64,000 bases of DNA from a bacterium (GCA_030824575.1 JAVBXL010000223.1:1-64000); one strand, 5' to 3'. Shown: positions 54,903 through 63,720, counted from the first letter of the stretch. Numbers and translations are program-made. The notes: a model not told the origin generated them from the letters alone.

Positions 54903-57459
54903 CCGTGAAGTCCCCGAACCCCGTTTCGCGGTCGATCTCAACAATTGCGATCGGGAACCGATCCATGTGCTGGGGACGGTCCAGCCCTTCGGCTTCCTGA
55001 TCGCGCTGACCGCCGACTGGCTGGTGTCGCGCGTGTCGGCCAACAGCGCGCAATTTATCGGCCTGTCTCCCGACGACATGCTGGGCAAGCCGATCCACAC
55101 CCTGCTGGACGGGGAGGCGATCCATGCGCTGCGCAATCGCATCACCCTGCTGCGCGGCCCCGATTCGGTCGAACGCCTGTTTTCGATTCCCTTGATGGCG
55201 GGCGGTCCGGCCTTCGACGTGGCGGTGCATTTCTCCGGCTCGCTCGTAGTGGTCGAGGCGGAACCGGCGGCGCATGACGAGATGGAGGCGAGCAGCACCG
55301 TCCGTTCGATGGTCGCCCGGCTGGCACAGGCCGACAGCATGACCGCCTTCCTGCGCGATGGCGCGCGGCAGGTGCGGGCGCTGACCGGGTTCGACCGGGT
55401 GATGGTCTATCGCTTCGCCGATGGCGGCGATGGCGAAGTGGTTGCCGAGGCGTTGAAGCCCGGCATCGACAGTTTTTTTGGCCTCCATTATCCCGCCTCC
55501 GACATTCCTGCGCAGGCGCGCGCGCTTTACATGCGCAATATCTTCCGCGTGATCGCCGATGTGAAGGCGCGGCCGGTGCCCATCGTGCCGCAACTCGACC
55601 CGACCGGCGCGGCGCTGGACATGTCGCTATGCCTGACCCGTGCCGTGTCGCCGATCCATATCGAATATCTTGGCAATATGGGGGTGGGCGCCTCGCTCTC
55701 CATCTCCATCATCGTGGAAGGCCGGCTCTGGGGGTTGTTCGCCTGCCACCATTATGCCCCGCGCCTGCCGACCTTTGCGCAGCGCAGCGCCGCCGAACTG
55801 TTCGGCCAGATATTTTCGATGATGCTGGAGAGCCGCGAGCGCGGCGAAACCGCCACCTATGAAGGCAAGGCGCGGCAGGTGGCCGACCGGCTGCTGTCGG
55901 CGGTGGCACAGGACCATGATCTCCTGTCCAACGCCCGCTGGCTGGGCGACATCATCTTCGACACCATCCCTGCCGATGGCGTGGGCGTCTATATAGACGG
56001 GCAGATGACTTTTTCGGGTCTTGCCCCCGATGAATCCGCTTTCGTCGCGATCGTATCCATGATGAACCGGGTCGCGGCCAGCCAGGTCTATACGACCGAC
56101 AATCTGTCGTCGGTCCTGCCCGAAGCCGCCGTCTATGCCGATCGCGTGTCGGGCCTGCTGGCGATCCCGCTTTCGCGCCGTCCGCGCGACTATGTCGTGT
56201 TGTTCCGGGCTGAACAGTTGCGATCGGTGCGCTGGGCCGGCAATCCTGAAAAGGCCATAGAATATGGCCCCAACGGACCGCGCCTGACCCCGCGCAAGAG
56301 TTTCGAACAATGGTCGCAACTGGTGAAGGGCACGGCGGTCGCCTTCGCTCCGGCGGAACTGCGGGTGGCCGAAGCGCTGCGCACCGCGCTGCTGGAGGTG
56401 ATCCTGCGTCTGTCCGATTCGGCCGATGCCGAACGGCGACGCGCGCATGAGAAGCAGGAATTGCTGATCGCCGAGTTGAACCACCGCGTCCGCAACATAT
56501 TGTCGCTGATCCGGGGCCTGTTGTCGCAGACGCGCGACAGCGCGCGATCGGTCGATGAATTTATCGGTACGCTGGAAAGCCGGGTCCATGCCCTGGCCCG
56601 CGCGCATGACCAAATCACCGCCGATCGCTGGAGCCCGGCGCGCCTTTATGACCTGATCGAGGTCGAATCGGGCGCTTATCTGGGCGAACGTAGCGACCGG
56701 GTCCGGCTGTCCGGCCCCAATGTGCTACTGACGCCGGGCTGCTTTACCGTATTGGCGCTGGTGATCCACGAAATGCTGACCAATGCCGCCAAATATGGCG
56801 CGCTGTCGGACAATGGGTCGGTCACGATCGACTGGCGCGTGGACGAGGATGGCAGCTTGCTGATCGACTGGACCGAAAGCGGTGGCCCGGCCGTCGTCGC
56901 GCCGACGCGGCGCGGATTTGGATCGACAGTGATCGAGCGGTCCATCCCCTATGATCTGAGCGGCCATGCCGAGATCAACTATCGGCTCGCTGGATTGGAA
57001 GCGCATTTCTGCATTCCGTCCATCCATGTCGTGTCGGTGCTGCCCGACGTGGTAGGGGGTGATCGTGCGAAGCTGGTCGCGGCGGTCGAGCCCGGCCTGC
57101 TCAAGGGGCGCAATGTCCTGCTGGTCGAGGATAATATGATCATCGCCATGGATGGCGAAGACGCGTTGCGCGACCTGGGCGCGGAGGTGATGACTGCCGC
57201 CAGCGTTGGCCGCGCGCGCGATGCGATCGCGATCCAACCGGTCGATCTGGCGGTGCTCGACTTCAACCTGGGTCATGAAACGAGCCTGCCGATCGCGGAC
57301 ATGCTGGCAGAGCGTGGCATTCCTTTCATCTTTGCGACCGGCTATGGCGACGGGCTGGAACTGCCGGCGCGGTTCGAAGGGGTTACGCTGCTCAAAAAGC
57401 CCTATTCCGGCGCGACGCTGGCGCACGCGCTGACGCCGGTCGTCGGCGCGGCGGGCTGA
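54895..57459 (+). CDS. bphP: bacteriophytochrome histidine kinase with C-terminal receiver
   Basis: 854 residues in the order PAS-GAF-PHY, kinase, receiver. The biliverdin-ligating Cys C18 lies in LNNCDREPIHVLG, and the GAF domain has the PASDIPAQAR motif. The kinase is of the HWE/HisKA_2 type (H530 in AELNHRVRNILSL). The receiver has D789 in AVLDFNLGHETS and FIFATGY. Red/far-red light should switch the kinase. GTG 54880 is an alternative start. No partner response regulator is adjacent; the stand-alone receiver near cckA has a similar sequence. Confidence 0.93.
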   Translation: MADREVPEPRFAVDLNNCDREPIHVLGTVQPFGFLIALTADWLVSRVSANSAQFIGLSPDDMLGKPIHTLLDGEAIHALRNRITLLRGPDSVERLFSIPLMAGGPAFDVAVHFSGSLVVVEAEPAAHDEMEASSTVRSMVARLAQADSMTAFLRDGARQVRALTGFDRVMVYRFADGGDGEVVAEALKPGIDSFFGLHYPASDIPAQARALYMRNIFRVIADVKARPVPIVPQLDPTGAALDMSLCLTRAVSPIHIEYLGNMGVGASLSISIIVEGRLWGLFACHHYAPRLPTFAQRSAAELFGQIFSMMLESRERGETATYEGKARQVADRLLSAVAQDHDLLSNARWLGDIIFDTIPADGVGVYIDGQMTFSGLAPDESAFVAIVSMMNRVAASQVYTTDNLSSVLPEAAVYADRVSGLLAIPLSRRPRDYVVLFRAEQLRSVRWAGNPEKAIEYGPNGPRLTPRKSFEQWSQLVKGTAVAFAPAELRVAEALRTALLEVILRLSDSADAERRRAHEKQELLIAELNHRVRNILSLIRGLLSQTRDSARSVDEFIGTLESRVHALARAHDQITADRWSPARLYDLIEVESGAYLGERSDRVRLSGPNVLLTPGCFTVLALVIHEMLTNAAKYGALSDNGSVTIDWRVDEDGSLLIDWTESGGPAVVAPTRRGFGSTVIERSIPYDLSGHAEINYRLAGLEAHFCIPSIHVVSVLPDVVGGDRAKLVAAVEPGLLKGRNVLLVEDNMIIAMDGEDALRDLGAEVMTAASVGRARDAIAIQPVDLAVLDFNLGHETSLPIADMLAERGIPFIFATGYGDGLELPARFEGVTLLKKPYSGATLAHALTPVVGAAG

Positions 57460-57525
57460 TCTGCGACAACGAAACGGACAGTTTCCGCATCGTCGATTGC
57501 GGCGTGACCGACACTTGCCGATCTA

Positions 57526-57542
57526 TGTGTAATGTATACACA
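57526..57542. promoter_or_regulatory. 17-bp palindrome over the DODA-type gene start
   Basis: TGTGTA-ATGTA-TACACA spans 57526-57542, with perfect 6-bp arms and a 5-bp centre. The start codon ATG (57532-57534) is inside it, so a bound protein would block translation initiation or transcription. It may be chance. Confidence 0.4.
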
Positions 57543-58344
57543 GCCCACTCTTTTCATCCCTCATGGCGGCGGTCCCTGTTTCTTCATGGACCCGGCCGAT
57601 CCCGACCATGCGCATAGCGACCCGATGTGGCAGCCGATGCAGGATTATCTCGCCGGGCTGATCGCTACCCTTCCCGAGCGGCCGCACGCGATCCTGCTGG
57701 TGTCGGGCCATTGGGAGGAGGAAGCCTTCACCGTCCATACAGGCGAACGCCCACCCCTGTTGTTCGATTATTATGGCTTTCCGCCGCACACCTACACGCT
57801 GCGCTGGGATGCGCCGGGTGCGCCCGATCTGGCACGCCGCGCGGCCAGTCTTCTGGTGGATGCCGGCTTCGCCACGGCTGAGGAAGCGGCACGCGGTTGG
57901 GACCATGGGGTCTTCGTACCGATGAAGGTGGCGCTGCCCGATGCCGACATTCCGGTCGCCCAACTGTCGCTGCGCCATGATCTCGATCCGGCCGCCCATA
58001 TCGCGGCCGGGCGGGCACTTGCGCCGCTGCGCGACGAAGGCGTGCTAATCGTCGGGTCGGGCATGAGCTTCCACAATCTGCGCGTGCGCGGGCCGCAGGC
58101 GATCGGGCCGTCGACATCCTGGGACTATGCCCTGACCGCCGCGGTAACCGATCCCGATCCGCAGAGCCGGGCGGCCCGTGTCGCCGCCTGGGAGGCTTTG
58201 CCACAGGCGCGTTTCGCCCATCCGCGCGAGGAGCATCTGCTGCCGTTGATGGTGGCGCTGGGCGCGGGCGGCGACGATGCCGCCACCTGCGACCATCGCA
58301 GTTCGGTCCTTGGCTGGTCGGTGTCGGGCTATCGCTTCGGCTGA
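57532..58344 (+). CDS. DODA-type extradiol dioxygenase (LigB/YgiD family)
   Basis: 270 residues of the class III extradiol-type family. Metal-ligand His residues lie in FIPHGGGP (H11), LVSGHWEEEAF and WDHGVFVP; further wording: SLRHDLDPAAHIAAGRAL, VGSGMSFHNLRV and HPREEHLLPLMVA. Members open aromatic rings (for example DOPA) or have orphan functions. ATG 57532 is inside a palindrome. Its end overlaps by 16 nt the converging 2Fe-2S gene. Confidence 0.87.
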   Translation: MYTQPTLFIPHGGGPCFFMDPADPDHAHSDPMWQPMQDYLAGLIATLPERPHAILLVSGHWEEEAFTVHTGERPPLLFDYYGFPPHTYTLRWDAPGAPDLARRAASLLVDAGFATAEEAARGWDHGVFVPMKVALPDADIPVAQLSLRHDLDPAAHIAAGRALAPLRDEGVLIVGSGMSFHNLRVRGPQAIGPSTSWDYALTAAVTDPDPQSRAARVAAWEALPQARFAHPREEHLLPLMVALGAGGDDAATCDHRSSVLGWSVSGYRFG

Positions 58345-58883
58345 GCCGGTGGTCGGCCTAGCGCCGGGACGGTGCGCGCCGCATCTTCCGGGGTGATGCC
58401 CGGCGGGGGCGCGGCCGCCACCTGATCCTCCCCGCGCATGATCCGGCCGGCCCGCTTGATCGCGCCGCGCAGCCGGGGGTAGATGCCGCAGCGGCAGATA
58501 TTGGTGATCGCGCCGTCAATCTCCTCGTCGGACGGATCGTTGGTCCGCCGCAATAGCACCGACGCGGCCATGATCATGCCGGGGATGCAATAACCGCATT
58601 GCGACACATTGTCAGCGGCGAACGCCTGTTGCAGCGGATGGCCGCGATCGGGCGACAGCGCCTCTATCGTCGTGACGAAGCGGCCTTCGGTCTTGCCGAT
58701 CGTCACCTGGCAGGATCGCACTGCCTCCCCATCGATATCCACGGTGCACGCGCCGCAATCGCCGGTGCCGCACCCATATTTGGTGCCAGTCAGGTTCGAC
58801 GCATCGCGCAGCGCCCACAGCAGCGGCGTTTCCGGGTCCATGCGATATTGCACCGGCCGGTCGTTGACGGTGAAGCGGGTCAT
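58329..58883 (-). CDS. 2Fe-2S small subunit of a xanthine-oxidase-type molybdoenzyme (IorA-like)
   Basis: 184 residues. The plant-type cluster ligands are C38, C43, C46 and C58 (YGCGTGDCGACTVDIDGEAVRSC); the second cluster has C96, C99, C130 and C132 (QCGYCIPG, CRCGIYPRL). This is the small electron-transfer subunit of isoquinoline 1-oxidoreductase or aldehyde oxidoreductases. The large molybdopterin subunit (IorB-like) is not adjacent; upstream is DUF2721, with a 4-nt ATGA overlap. It may pair with a subunit elsewhere. Confidence 0.88.
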   Translation of the reverse strand: MTRFTVNDRPVQYRMDPETPLLWALRDASNLTGTKYGCGTGDCGACTVDIDGEAVRSCQVTIGKTEGRFVTTIEALSPDRGHPLQQAFAADNVSQCGYCIPGMIMAASVLLRRTNDPSDEEIDGAITNICRCGIYPRLRGAIKRAGRIMRGEDQVAAAPPPGITPEDAARTVPALGRPPAQPKR

Positions 58884-59377
58884 GGCAGCGCTTCGATCGC
58901 CGCATCTGCCTCTTCCGCGTCAGCCTTATGATAGAGGACTTCGTTGCGGATATGGATGATCTGCGACGCCAGCCGGATTTCCTGAATGAAGGTGGCGAAA
59001 CCGCCGGCCTGGAGCATCATCGCCAGGCTGAAGAGGACGGCGATCGGCGTGCCCAGATGCGCATCGAACAAATTGCCCGCAAACAGCAGGATGACGACCA
59101 GACAGACCGCACAGGCCGACGCGACCGACAGGAAGATGGCGCTGTTGACCACGCTCATCCGCCGGTCGAGCACGCGGATTTCCGCGACCATCCGGTCATG
59201 TTCCTTGCCGCGCGAGGTCAGGATCGCCGCCTCTACCGTGCGCGCACGGTCGATGATGCGGGCGAGACGGCTGACGCAGACGTTCAGGAACGCGCCGATG
59301 CCCGCCAGCAGGAAGACCGGTGCAAGCGCCAGTTGGATGGTCTGGGCGACCTGGCTGACCTGGGGCAGGGGGATCAT
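58880..59377 (-). CDS. DUF2721 family membrane protein
   Basis: 165 residues with three hydrophobic helices and DUF2721 wording: ALAPVFLLAGIGAFLNVCVSRLARIIDRAR, DRRMSVVNSAIFLSVASACAVCLVVILLFAG, and a last helix at FSLAMMLQAGGFATFIQEI. Function is unknown. Its stop overlaps the start of the 2Fe-2S gene (ATGA), so they are translated together, although the functional link is obscure. Confidence 0.82.
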   Translation of the reverse strand: MIPLPQVSQVAQTIQLALAPVFLLAGIGAFLNVCVSRLARIIDRARTVEAAILTSRGKEHDRMVAEIRVLDRRMSVVNSAIFLSVASACAVCLVVILLFAGNLFDAHLGTPIAVLFSLAMMLQAGGFATFIQEIRLASQIIHIRNEVLYHKADAEEADAAIEALP

Positions 59378-59478
59378 CGCGGGGCACCTCTCACGACGCA
59401 GCTATCCTTCATCGTGGAAGACGGGGCAAGGGGACGAAGCTACGGCGATGGCAACACCGGAACGTGCCTTGCTCAAGA

Positions 59479-59552
59479 CAGAGTGTTCCCCCGAAGACCC
59501 GAACTCAGTCCCGACGGCCGTAATGGGTTCCCGCCTTCGCGGGAACACTCTG
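59479..59552. repeat. intergenic inverted repeat with nested hairpin
   Basis: CAGAGTGTTCCC (59479-59490) is the exact complement of GGGAACACTCTG (59541-59552), and GTTCCCGC-CTTC-GCGGGAAC (59527-59546) is a nested perfect hairpin. CGAACTCAG occurs here and again at the start of the aminotransferase stop region. This fits the sphingomonad GTTCCCGCGAAGGCGGGAAC repeat family. It fills most of the 205-bp gap between DUF2721 and the aminotransferase. Confidence 0.7.
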
Positions 59553-59582
59553 CGCTTTAACGCGAAGATCGACGGTTCGAAC

Positions 59583-60794
59583 TCAGGCCACGCCCTTGGA
59601 GGAAGGCGCATTGACGCCCATCGACTTGAGATATTGCTTGATGTTGCGGGCCGCCTGCCGCAGCCGCTGTTCATTCTCGACCATGGCGATGCGCACGAAG
59701 CCTTCGCCATCCTCGCCATAGCCAACGCCCGGCGCCACCGCGACCTTGGCATGGGTCAGGAGTTGCTTGGAAAATTCCAGCGACCCCATCTCTTTCAAGG
59801 CGGGCGGGAGCGGTGCCCAGCAGAACATCGACGCGCGCGCCGGTGGAATGTCCCAGCCGGCCCGGCCAAAGCTTTCGACCAGCACGTCGCGGCGCTTGTG
59901 ATAGAGCAGGCGGTTCTTCTCGACGATGTCCTGCGGCCCGTTGAGCGCGGCGCAGGCGGCCGCCTGGATCGGCGTGAACGCGCCATAGTCGAGATAGGAT
60001 TTCACCCGCGTCATCGCCGCGATCAGTTTCTTGTTGCCGACCGCAAAGCCCATGCGCCAACCGGCCATGCTGTAGGTCTTGGACAGCGACGTAAACTCGA
60101 TCGCGATATCCTTCGCGCCCGGCACCTGAAGGATGGAGGGCGTCGGATTGCCGTCATAATAAAGTTCGGAATAGGCCAGGTCGCTGAGCACCCAGACCTT
60201 GTTTTCCTTCGCCCAGGCGACCAGCCGTTCGTAGAAGGCAAGGTCGACCGTCTCGGCCGTCGGATTGGACGGATAGTTGACGACCAGGATCGACGGGCGG
60301 GGCACGGTGAAGGCCATGGCGCGGTCCAGCGCGCGGAAATAATTTTCGTCCGCGGTCGTCGGCACGGATCGGATCGTGGCACCCGCCAGGATGAAGCCGA
60401 ACATGTGGATCGGGTAGCTGGGATTGGGGGCCAGCACGACGTCGCCCGGCGCGGTGATCGCAGTGGCAAGGCTGGCCAGCCCTTCCTTCGACCCCATGGT
60501 CACGACGACCTCGGTTTCCGGGTCGACATCGACGCCGAAACGGCGGCCATAATAATTGGCCTGCGCCTTGCGAAGGCCGGGAATGCCCTTCGACTGGGAA
60601 TAGCCATGGGCGTCGGGCTTTTGCGCCACCTCGATCAGCTTGGCGATCACGTGCGGCGGCGGCGGCAGGTCGGGATTGCCCATGCCCAGGTCGATAATAT
60701 CCTCTCCCGCCGCACGGGCGGCCGCTCGCATCGCATTGACTTCTGCAATGACATAGGGCGGCAGGCGTTTCATGCGGTAGAATTCTTCGGACAT
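59583..60794 (-). CDS. class I/II aminotransferase (AlaC/LL-DAP aminotransferase-like)
   Basis: 403 residues of the fold-type I PLP family. K239 in SLSKTYSMAGWRMGF binds PLP; NYPSNPTAE holds the Asn near the phosphate and IDLGMGNPDLPPP the N-terminal motif. It resembles E. coli AlaC, which makes alanine from pyruvate and glutamate, and also LL-diaminopimelate aminotransferase. dapA is 56 kb away and lysine synthesis by the succinylase route is usual here, so AlaC is favoured. ATG 60794 gives the conserved MSEEFYRMKRLPPYV. Confidence 0.85.
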   Translation of the reverse strand: MSEEFYRMKRLPPYVIAEVNAMRAAARAAGEDIIDLGMGNPDLPPPPHVIAKLIEVAQKPDAHGYSQSKGIPGLRKAQANYYGRRFGVDVDPETEVVVTMGSKEGLASLATAITAPGDVVLAPNPSYPIHMFGFILAGATIRSVPTTADENYFRALDRAMAFTVPRPSILVVNYPSNPTAETVDLAFYERLVAWAKENKVWVLSDLAYSELYYDGNPTPSILQVPGAKDIAIEFTSLSKTYSMAGWRMGFAVGNKKLIAAMTRVKSYLDYGAFTPIQAAACAALNGPQDIVEKNRLLYHKRRDVLVESFGRAGWDIPPARASMFCWAPLPPALKEMGSLEFSKQLLTHAKVAVAPGVGYGEDGEGFVRIAMVENEQRLRQAARNIKQYLKSMGVNAPSSKGVA

Positions 60795-60937
60795 TATTGG
60801 GGCTTTCCTGAAAGCTCTCTGTAGGGGATAGTGCGCGACGTGCCGCTGGCATGTCACAATCTGGCTATAACTCGCCGGATTGCGACGCGCCAGCGAAAGC
60901 CGCGCGAAGCGACGATACCAGGAGAAGCAAGGTGGCC

Positions 60938-62677
60938 ATGGATAAAGCCGACGTCATGGAGCCCCACCTGCCCACATTGCAACAGATGCAGCAGTGGACC
61001 GACGTGATTGGTCGCGCCCAGCAGTTGATGCTGGAACAGGCGGCGGGTGCCACTGGCCGCGTGCTGCCCTTCGACCCGGAAACGGTGGCGCGCATCCAGA
61101 CGAGCTTTGCCGACGAAGGGCTGGCGCTATGGCAGCGCTTCCTCGATTCGGGCGGACTGCTGCGCGATCAGCCGGACCCGGCACCGGCGGAAAGTCCGGC
61201 GGCGCGCAAGGACCGGCGCTTTGCCGACCCGGCCTGGACGCAGCATCCCTTTTACGACCTGATCCGGCAAAGCTATCTGCTGACCTCGGATTATATGCTC
61301 CGCTTGGCCGACGCAGTCGATGGCATCGATCCCAAGGCCAAGGCCAAGCTGCGGTTCGCCACCAGCGGGATGCTGGACGCACTCTCGCCCGCCAATTTCC
61401 CGCTCACCAACCCGACCGTCGTGCAGAAAACGATCGAGAGCGGCGGCGAGAATCTGGTCAAGGGCCTCAAGCACATGTTGGCCGACATGGAGAAGGGGCA
61501 ACTGAGCCACACCGACGGCACGCAATTCGAACTGGGGCGCAACATCGCCGCAACGCCGGGCAAGGTCATCCACGAAACGCCGCTCTACCAACTGATCCAT
61601 TATGCGCCCTCGACGGCGCAGGTGCTGGAAACCCCGCTCATCATCTTTCCGCCCTGGATCAACCGCTTCTACATTCTAGACCTGTCGCCGGAAAAAAGCT
61701 TCGTCAAATGGGCGGTGGACCAGGGGATCAGCGTGTTCCTGGTATCTTGGAAGTCAGCCGACGCTTCCATGAAGGATCTGGTCTGGGACGATTATATCCT
61801 CAAGGGCCAGGTCGATGCGATCGATACGGTCCGCGACCTGCTGAAGGTGAAGAGCGTCCACACCATCGGCTATTGCGTTGCGGGCACGACGCTGGCCGCG
61901 ACGCTGGCGCTGCTGGCGGCGCGGGGTCAGGCGGATAAGGTGGCGAGCGCGACCTTCTTCACCGCGCAGGTGGATTTCAGCCAGGCCGGCGACCTGACAC
62001 TGTTCATCGACGACGAGCAGATGAAGCTGGTGGACCAGTTGTCGGCCGGGGGCTTCATGGACGGGCGCTATATGGCCGTCACCTTCAACCTGCTGCGCGG
62101 GCGTGACCTGATCTGGAACTATGTGGTCAACAATTATCTGCTGGGGCAGGATTATCCGCCCTTCGACCTGCTCTATTGGAATGGCGACACGACCAACCTG
62201 CCGGCGCGCTGGCACAAGGATTATCTGACCCGGCTGTATCGCGACAACCTGTTGGTCGTGCCCGGCGCCATCAGCGTGGATGGGACGCCGATCGATCTCA
62301 AGGCGATCCAGACCCCCGCCTATGTGCAAGCCGGGCGGGAGGATCATATCGCCCCGCTGGAAAGCGTATGGAAGCTGACGGAAAATCTGTCCGGGCCGGT
62401 GCGGTTTCTGCTGGCGGGGTCGGGCCATATCGCCGGGGTCATCAATCCGCCCGCCGCGCAGAAATATCAATATTGGGTGGCGGATGAGGCGCAGCCGACG
62501 CTGGAGGATTTCCTCGCGGTGGCGAAAGAAACCAAGGGCAGCTGGTGGCCCGACTGGCGCGCCTGGATCGCGCAGGGCAATTCGCGCATGGTGCCCGCAA
62601 AGGGCGCCCGGCAACCGGGCAAGGGCCGCCTCAAGGCGATCGAAGATGCGCCCGGACGCTACGTAAAGGGGCGCTAA
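60938..62677 (+). CDS. phaC: class I poly(3-hydroxyalkanoate) synthase
   Basis: 579 residues. The lipase-like box is GYCVAGTTLA with catalytic C313, Asp in AGREDHIAP and His in GSGHIAGVINPP. It polymerises hydroxyacyl-CoA into PHA granules. The N-terminal ~180 residues fit class I enzymes (WTQHPFYDLIRQSYL, GGENLVKGLKHMLADMEKG). AGGAGAAGCAAGGTGG precedes ATG 60938. A phasin gene follows; phaA, phaB and phaR are not in this window. It is divergent from the aminotransferase. Confidence 0.95.
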   Translation: MDKADVMEPHLPTLQQMQQWTDVIGRAQQLMLEQAAGATGRVLPFDPETVARIQTSFADEGLALWQRFLDSGGLLRDQPDPAPAESPAARKDRRFADPAWTQHPFYDLIRQSYLLTSDYMLRLADAVDGIDPKAKAKLRFATSGMLDALSPANFPLTNPTVVQKTIESGGENLVKGLKHMLADMEKGQLSHTDGTQFELGRNIAATPGKVIHETPLYQLIHYAPSTAQVLETPLIIFPPWINRFYILDLSPEKSFVKWAVDQGISVFLVSWKSADASMKDLVWDDYILKGQVDAIDTVRDLLKVKSVHTIGYCVAGTTLAATLALLAARGQADKVASATFFTAQVDFSQAGDLTLFIDDEQMKLVDQLSAGGFMDGRYMAVTFNLLRGRDLIWNYVVNNYLLGQDYPPFDLLYWNGDTTNLPARWHKDYLTRLYRDNLLVVPGAISVDGTPIDLKAIQTPAYVQAGREDHIAPLESVWKLTENLSGPVRFLLAGSGHIAGVINPPAAQKYQYWVADEAQPTLEDFLAVAKETKGSWWPDWRAWIAQGNSRMVPAKGARQPGKGRLKAIEDAPGRYVKGR

Positions 62678-62702
62678 GGGCGCGCAACAGAGGGTTTATC
62701 CG

Positions 62703-62731
62703 GGCTTTTCGGCCAGTGGTGCCGAAAAGCC
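62703..62731 (+). terminator. hairpin after phaC
   Basis: GGCTTTTCGGC (62703-62713) pairs exactly with GCCGAAAAGCC (62721-62731) around CAGTGGT. No T-run follows, so it could slow rather than stop polymerase. It separates phaC from the phasin regulatory region. Confidence 0.6.
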
Positions 62732-62751
62732 GTCCAGCCGCCCATTTCAAT

Positions 62752-62816
62752 TTTGTTGCAGTGCACAATAACTCTTGCCAGACGCCTTCGAAGCACTTAT
62801 TGTGCACTGCAACAAA
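62752..62816. promoter_or_regulatory. 20-bp perfect inverted repeat in the phasin promoter
   Basis: TTTGTTGCAGTGCACAATAA (62752-62771) is the exact complement of the arm at 62797-62816; the spacer is 25 bp. The right arm ends 1 nt before the GGAGG of the phasin. TTGCCA (62775-62780) and TATTGT (62798-62803), 17 nt apart, are a possible promoter between the arms. Each arm has the inner palindrome TGCAGTGCA, like TGC-rich PhaR sites (assignment inferred). Confidence 0.75.
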
Positions 62817-62828
62817 CGGAGGATGGTC

Positions 62829-63695
62829 ATGGCTGTTACACCAAAGGCCCCGAAGAGCGGCCCGCGCGCCAAACCCGGTTCGTCGACCCTGTCGGCGAGC
62901 GAGGCGCTGAAGGCGGCGGAAGCGGCGATCGGCGGCCCGGCGGCAAAGAAGCCCGCGCCCAGGAAAGCCGTTTCGGCGGCGGTGAAGCCGATCGATACCA
63001 ATCCGCAGAAGGAGCCGGTGCCGACACCTGCTCCCACGCCGACACCGACACCCGCTCCGACGCCTTCGTCAACGGCAGAGCCTGCCGAGATCCCGACCGA
63101 AAAGGTCGATCCGATTGCAGTCGCCGCCGCTACGACCGCGGTGGACGCCGCGCCCGAACCCGAAATTACAGAGAGCCTGACCAAGGCCGAAACCATTGCG
63201 ACCCAGCCGCTGCCCGCAGAAGGAACCAAGACCATGAACGACGTCATCGAAACCGGTAAGAAGTTCGCCGAAGACACCAAGGCCAAGTTCGAAACGGCCT
63301 ATGCCGACATGAACGAGAAGGCCAAGGCCGGCGTCGAGAAGTCGACCAAGGCGATCGAAGAACTGAGCGACATCGCCAAGGGCAATGTCGAAGCGCTGGT
63401 CGAATCTGGTAAGATCGCTGCCAAGGCCATGGAAACCATGGGCCAGGAAGCCGTAGATTACAGCCGCAAGAATTTCGAAAAGGCGACCGCGTCGTTCAAG
63501 ACCTTCTCGACCGTCAAGACGCCGACAGAATTCTTCCAGCTGCAAAGCCAGATGTTTTCGAGCAGCTTCGACGAGTTCACGAAGGAAGCCGCCAAGAGCA
63601 GCGAAGCGATGATGAAGCTGGCCGGTGACATCGCCCAGCCGCTGACCGCTCGCGTGACGCTGGTGACCGACAAGGTGAAGTCGCTGGCCGCCTGA
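62829..63695 (+). CDS. phasin family protein
   Basis: 288 residues. The C-terminal half (about 145-288) is a phasin domain, mostly coiled helix: FAEDTKAKFETAYADMNEKAKAGVEKS, EALVESGKIAAKAMETMGQEAVDYSRKNFEKA, TEFFQLQSQMFSSSFDEFTKEAAKS. The N-terminal half is Ala/Lys/Pro-rich, with a Pro-Thr repeat (PTPAPTPTPTPAPTPS). Phasins coat PHA granules. GGAGG lies 6 nt before ATG 62829; ATG 62823 is too close to it. It follows phaC and a perfect inverted repeat. Confidence 0.92.
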   Translation: MAVTPKAPKSGPRAKPGSSTLSASEALKAAEAAIGGPAAKKPAPRKAVSAAVKPIDTNPQKEPVPTPAPTPTPTPAPTPSSTAEPAEIPTEKVDPIAVAAATTAVDAAPEPEITESLTKAETIATQPLPAEGTKTMNDVIETGKKFAEDTKAKFETAYADMNEKAKAGVEKSTKAIEELSDIAKGNVEALVESGKIAAKAMETMGQEAVDYSRKNFEKATASFKTFSTVKTPTEFFQLQSQMFSSSFDEFTKEAAKSSEAMMKLAGDIAQPLTARVTLVTDKVKSLAA

Positions 63696-63720
63696 TCGGC
63701 CACGCTTTTCCTATCATAGC

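Noticed and set aside
58986-60824. A 612-codon open frame on the plus strand opposite the aminotransferase and DUF2721
   Set aside because: It has no recognisable domain, no ribosome-binding site and shadow-type residue composition; the minus-strand genes show clear family motifs.
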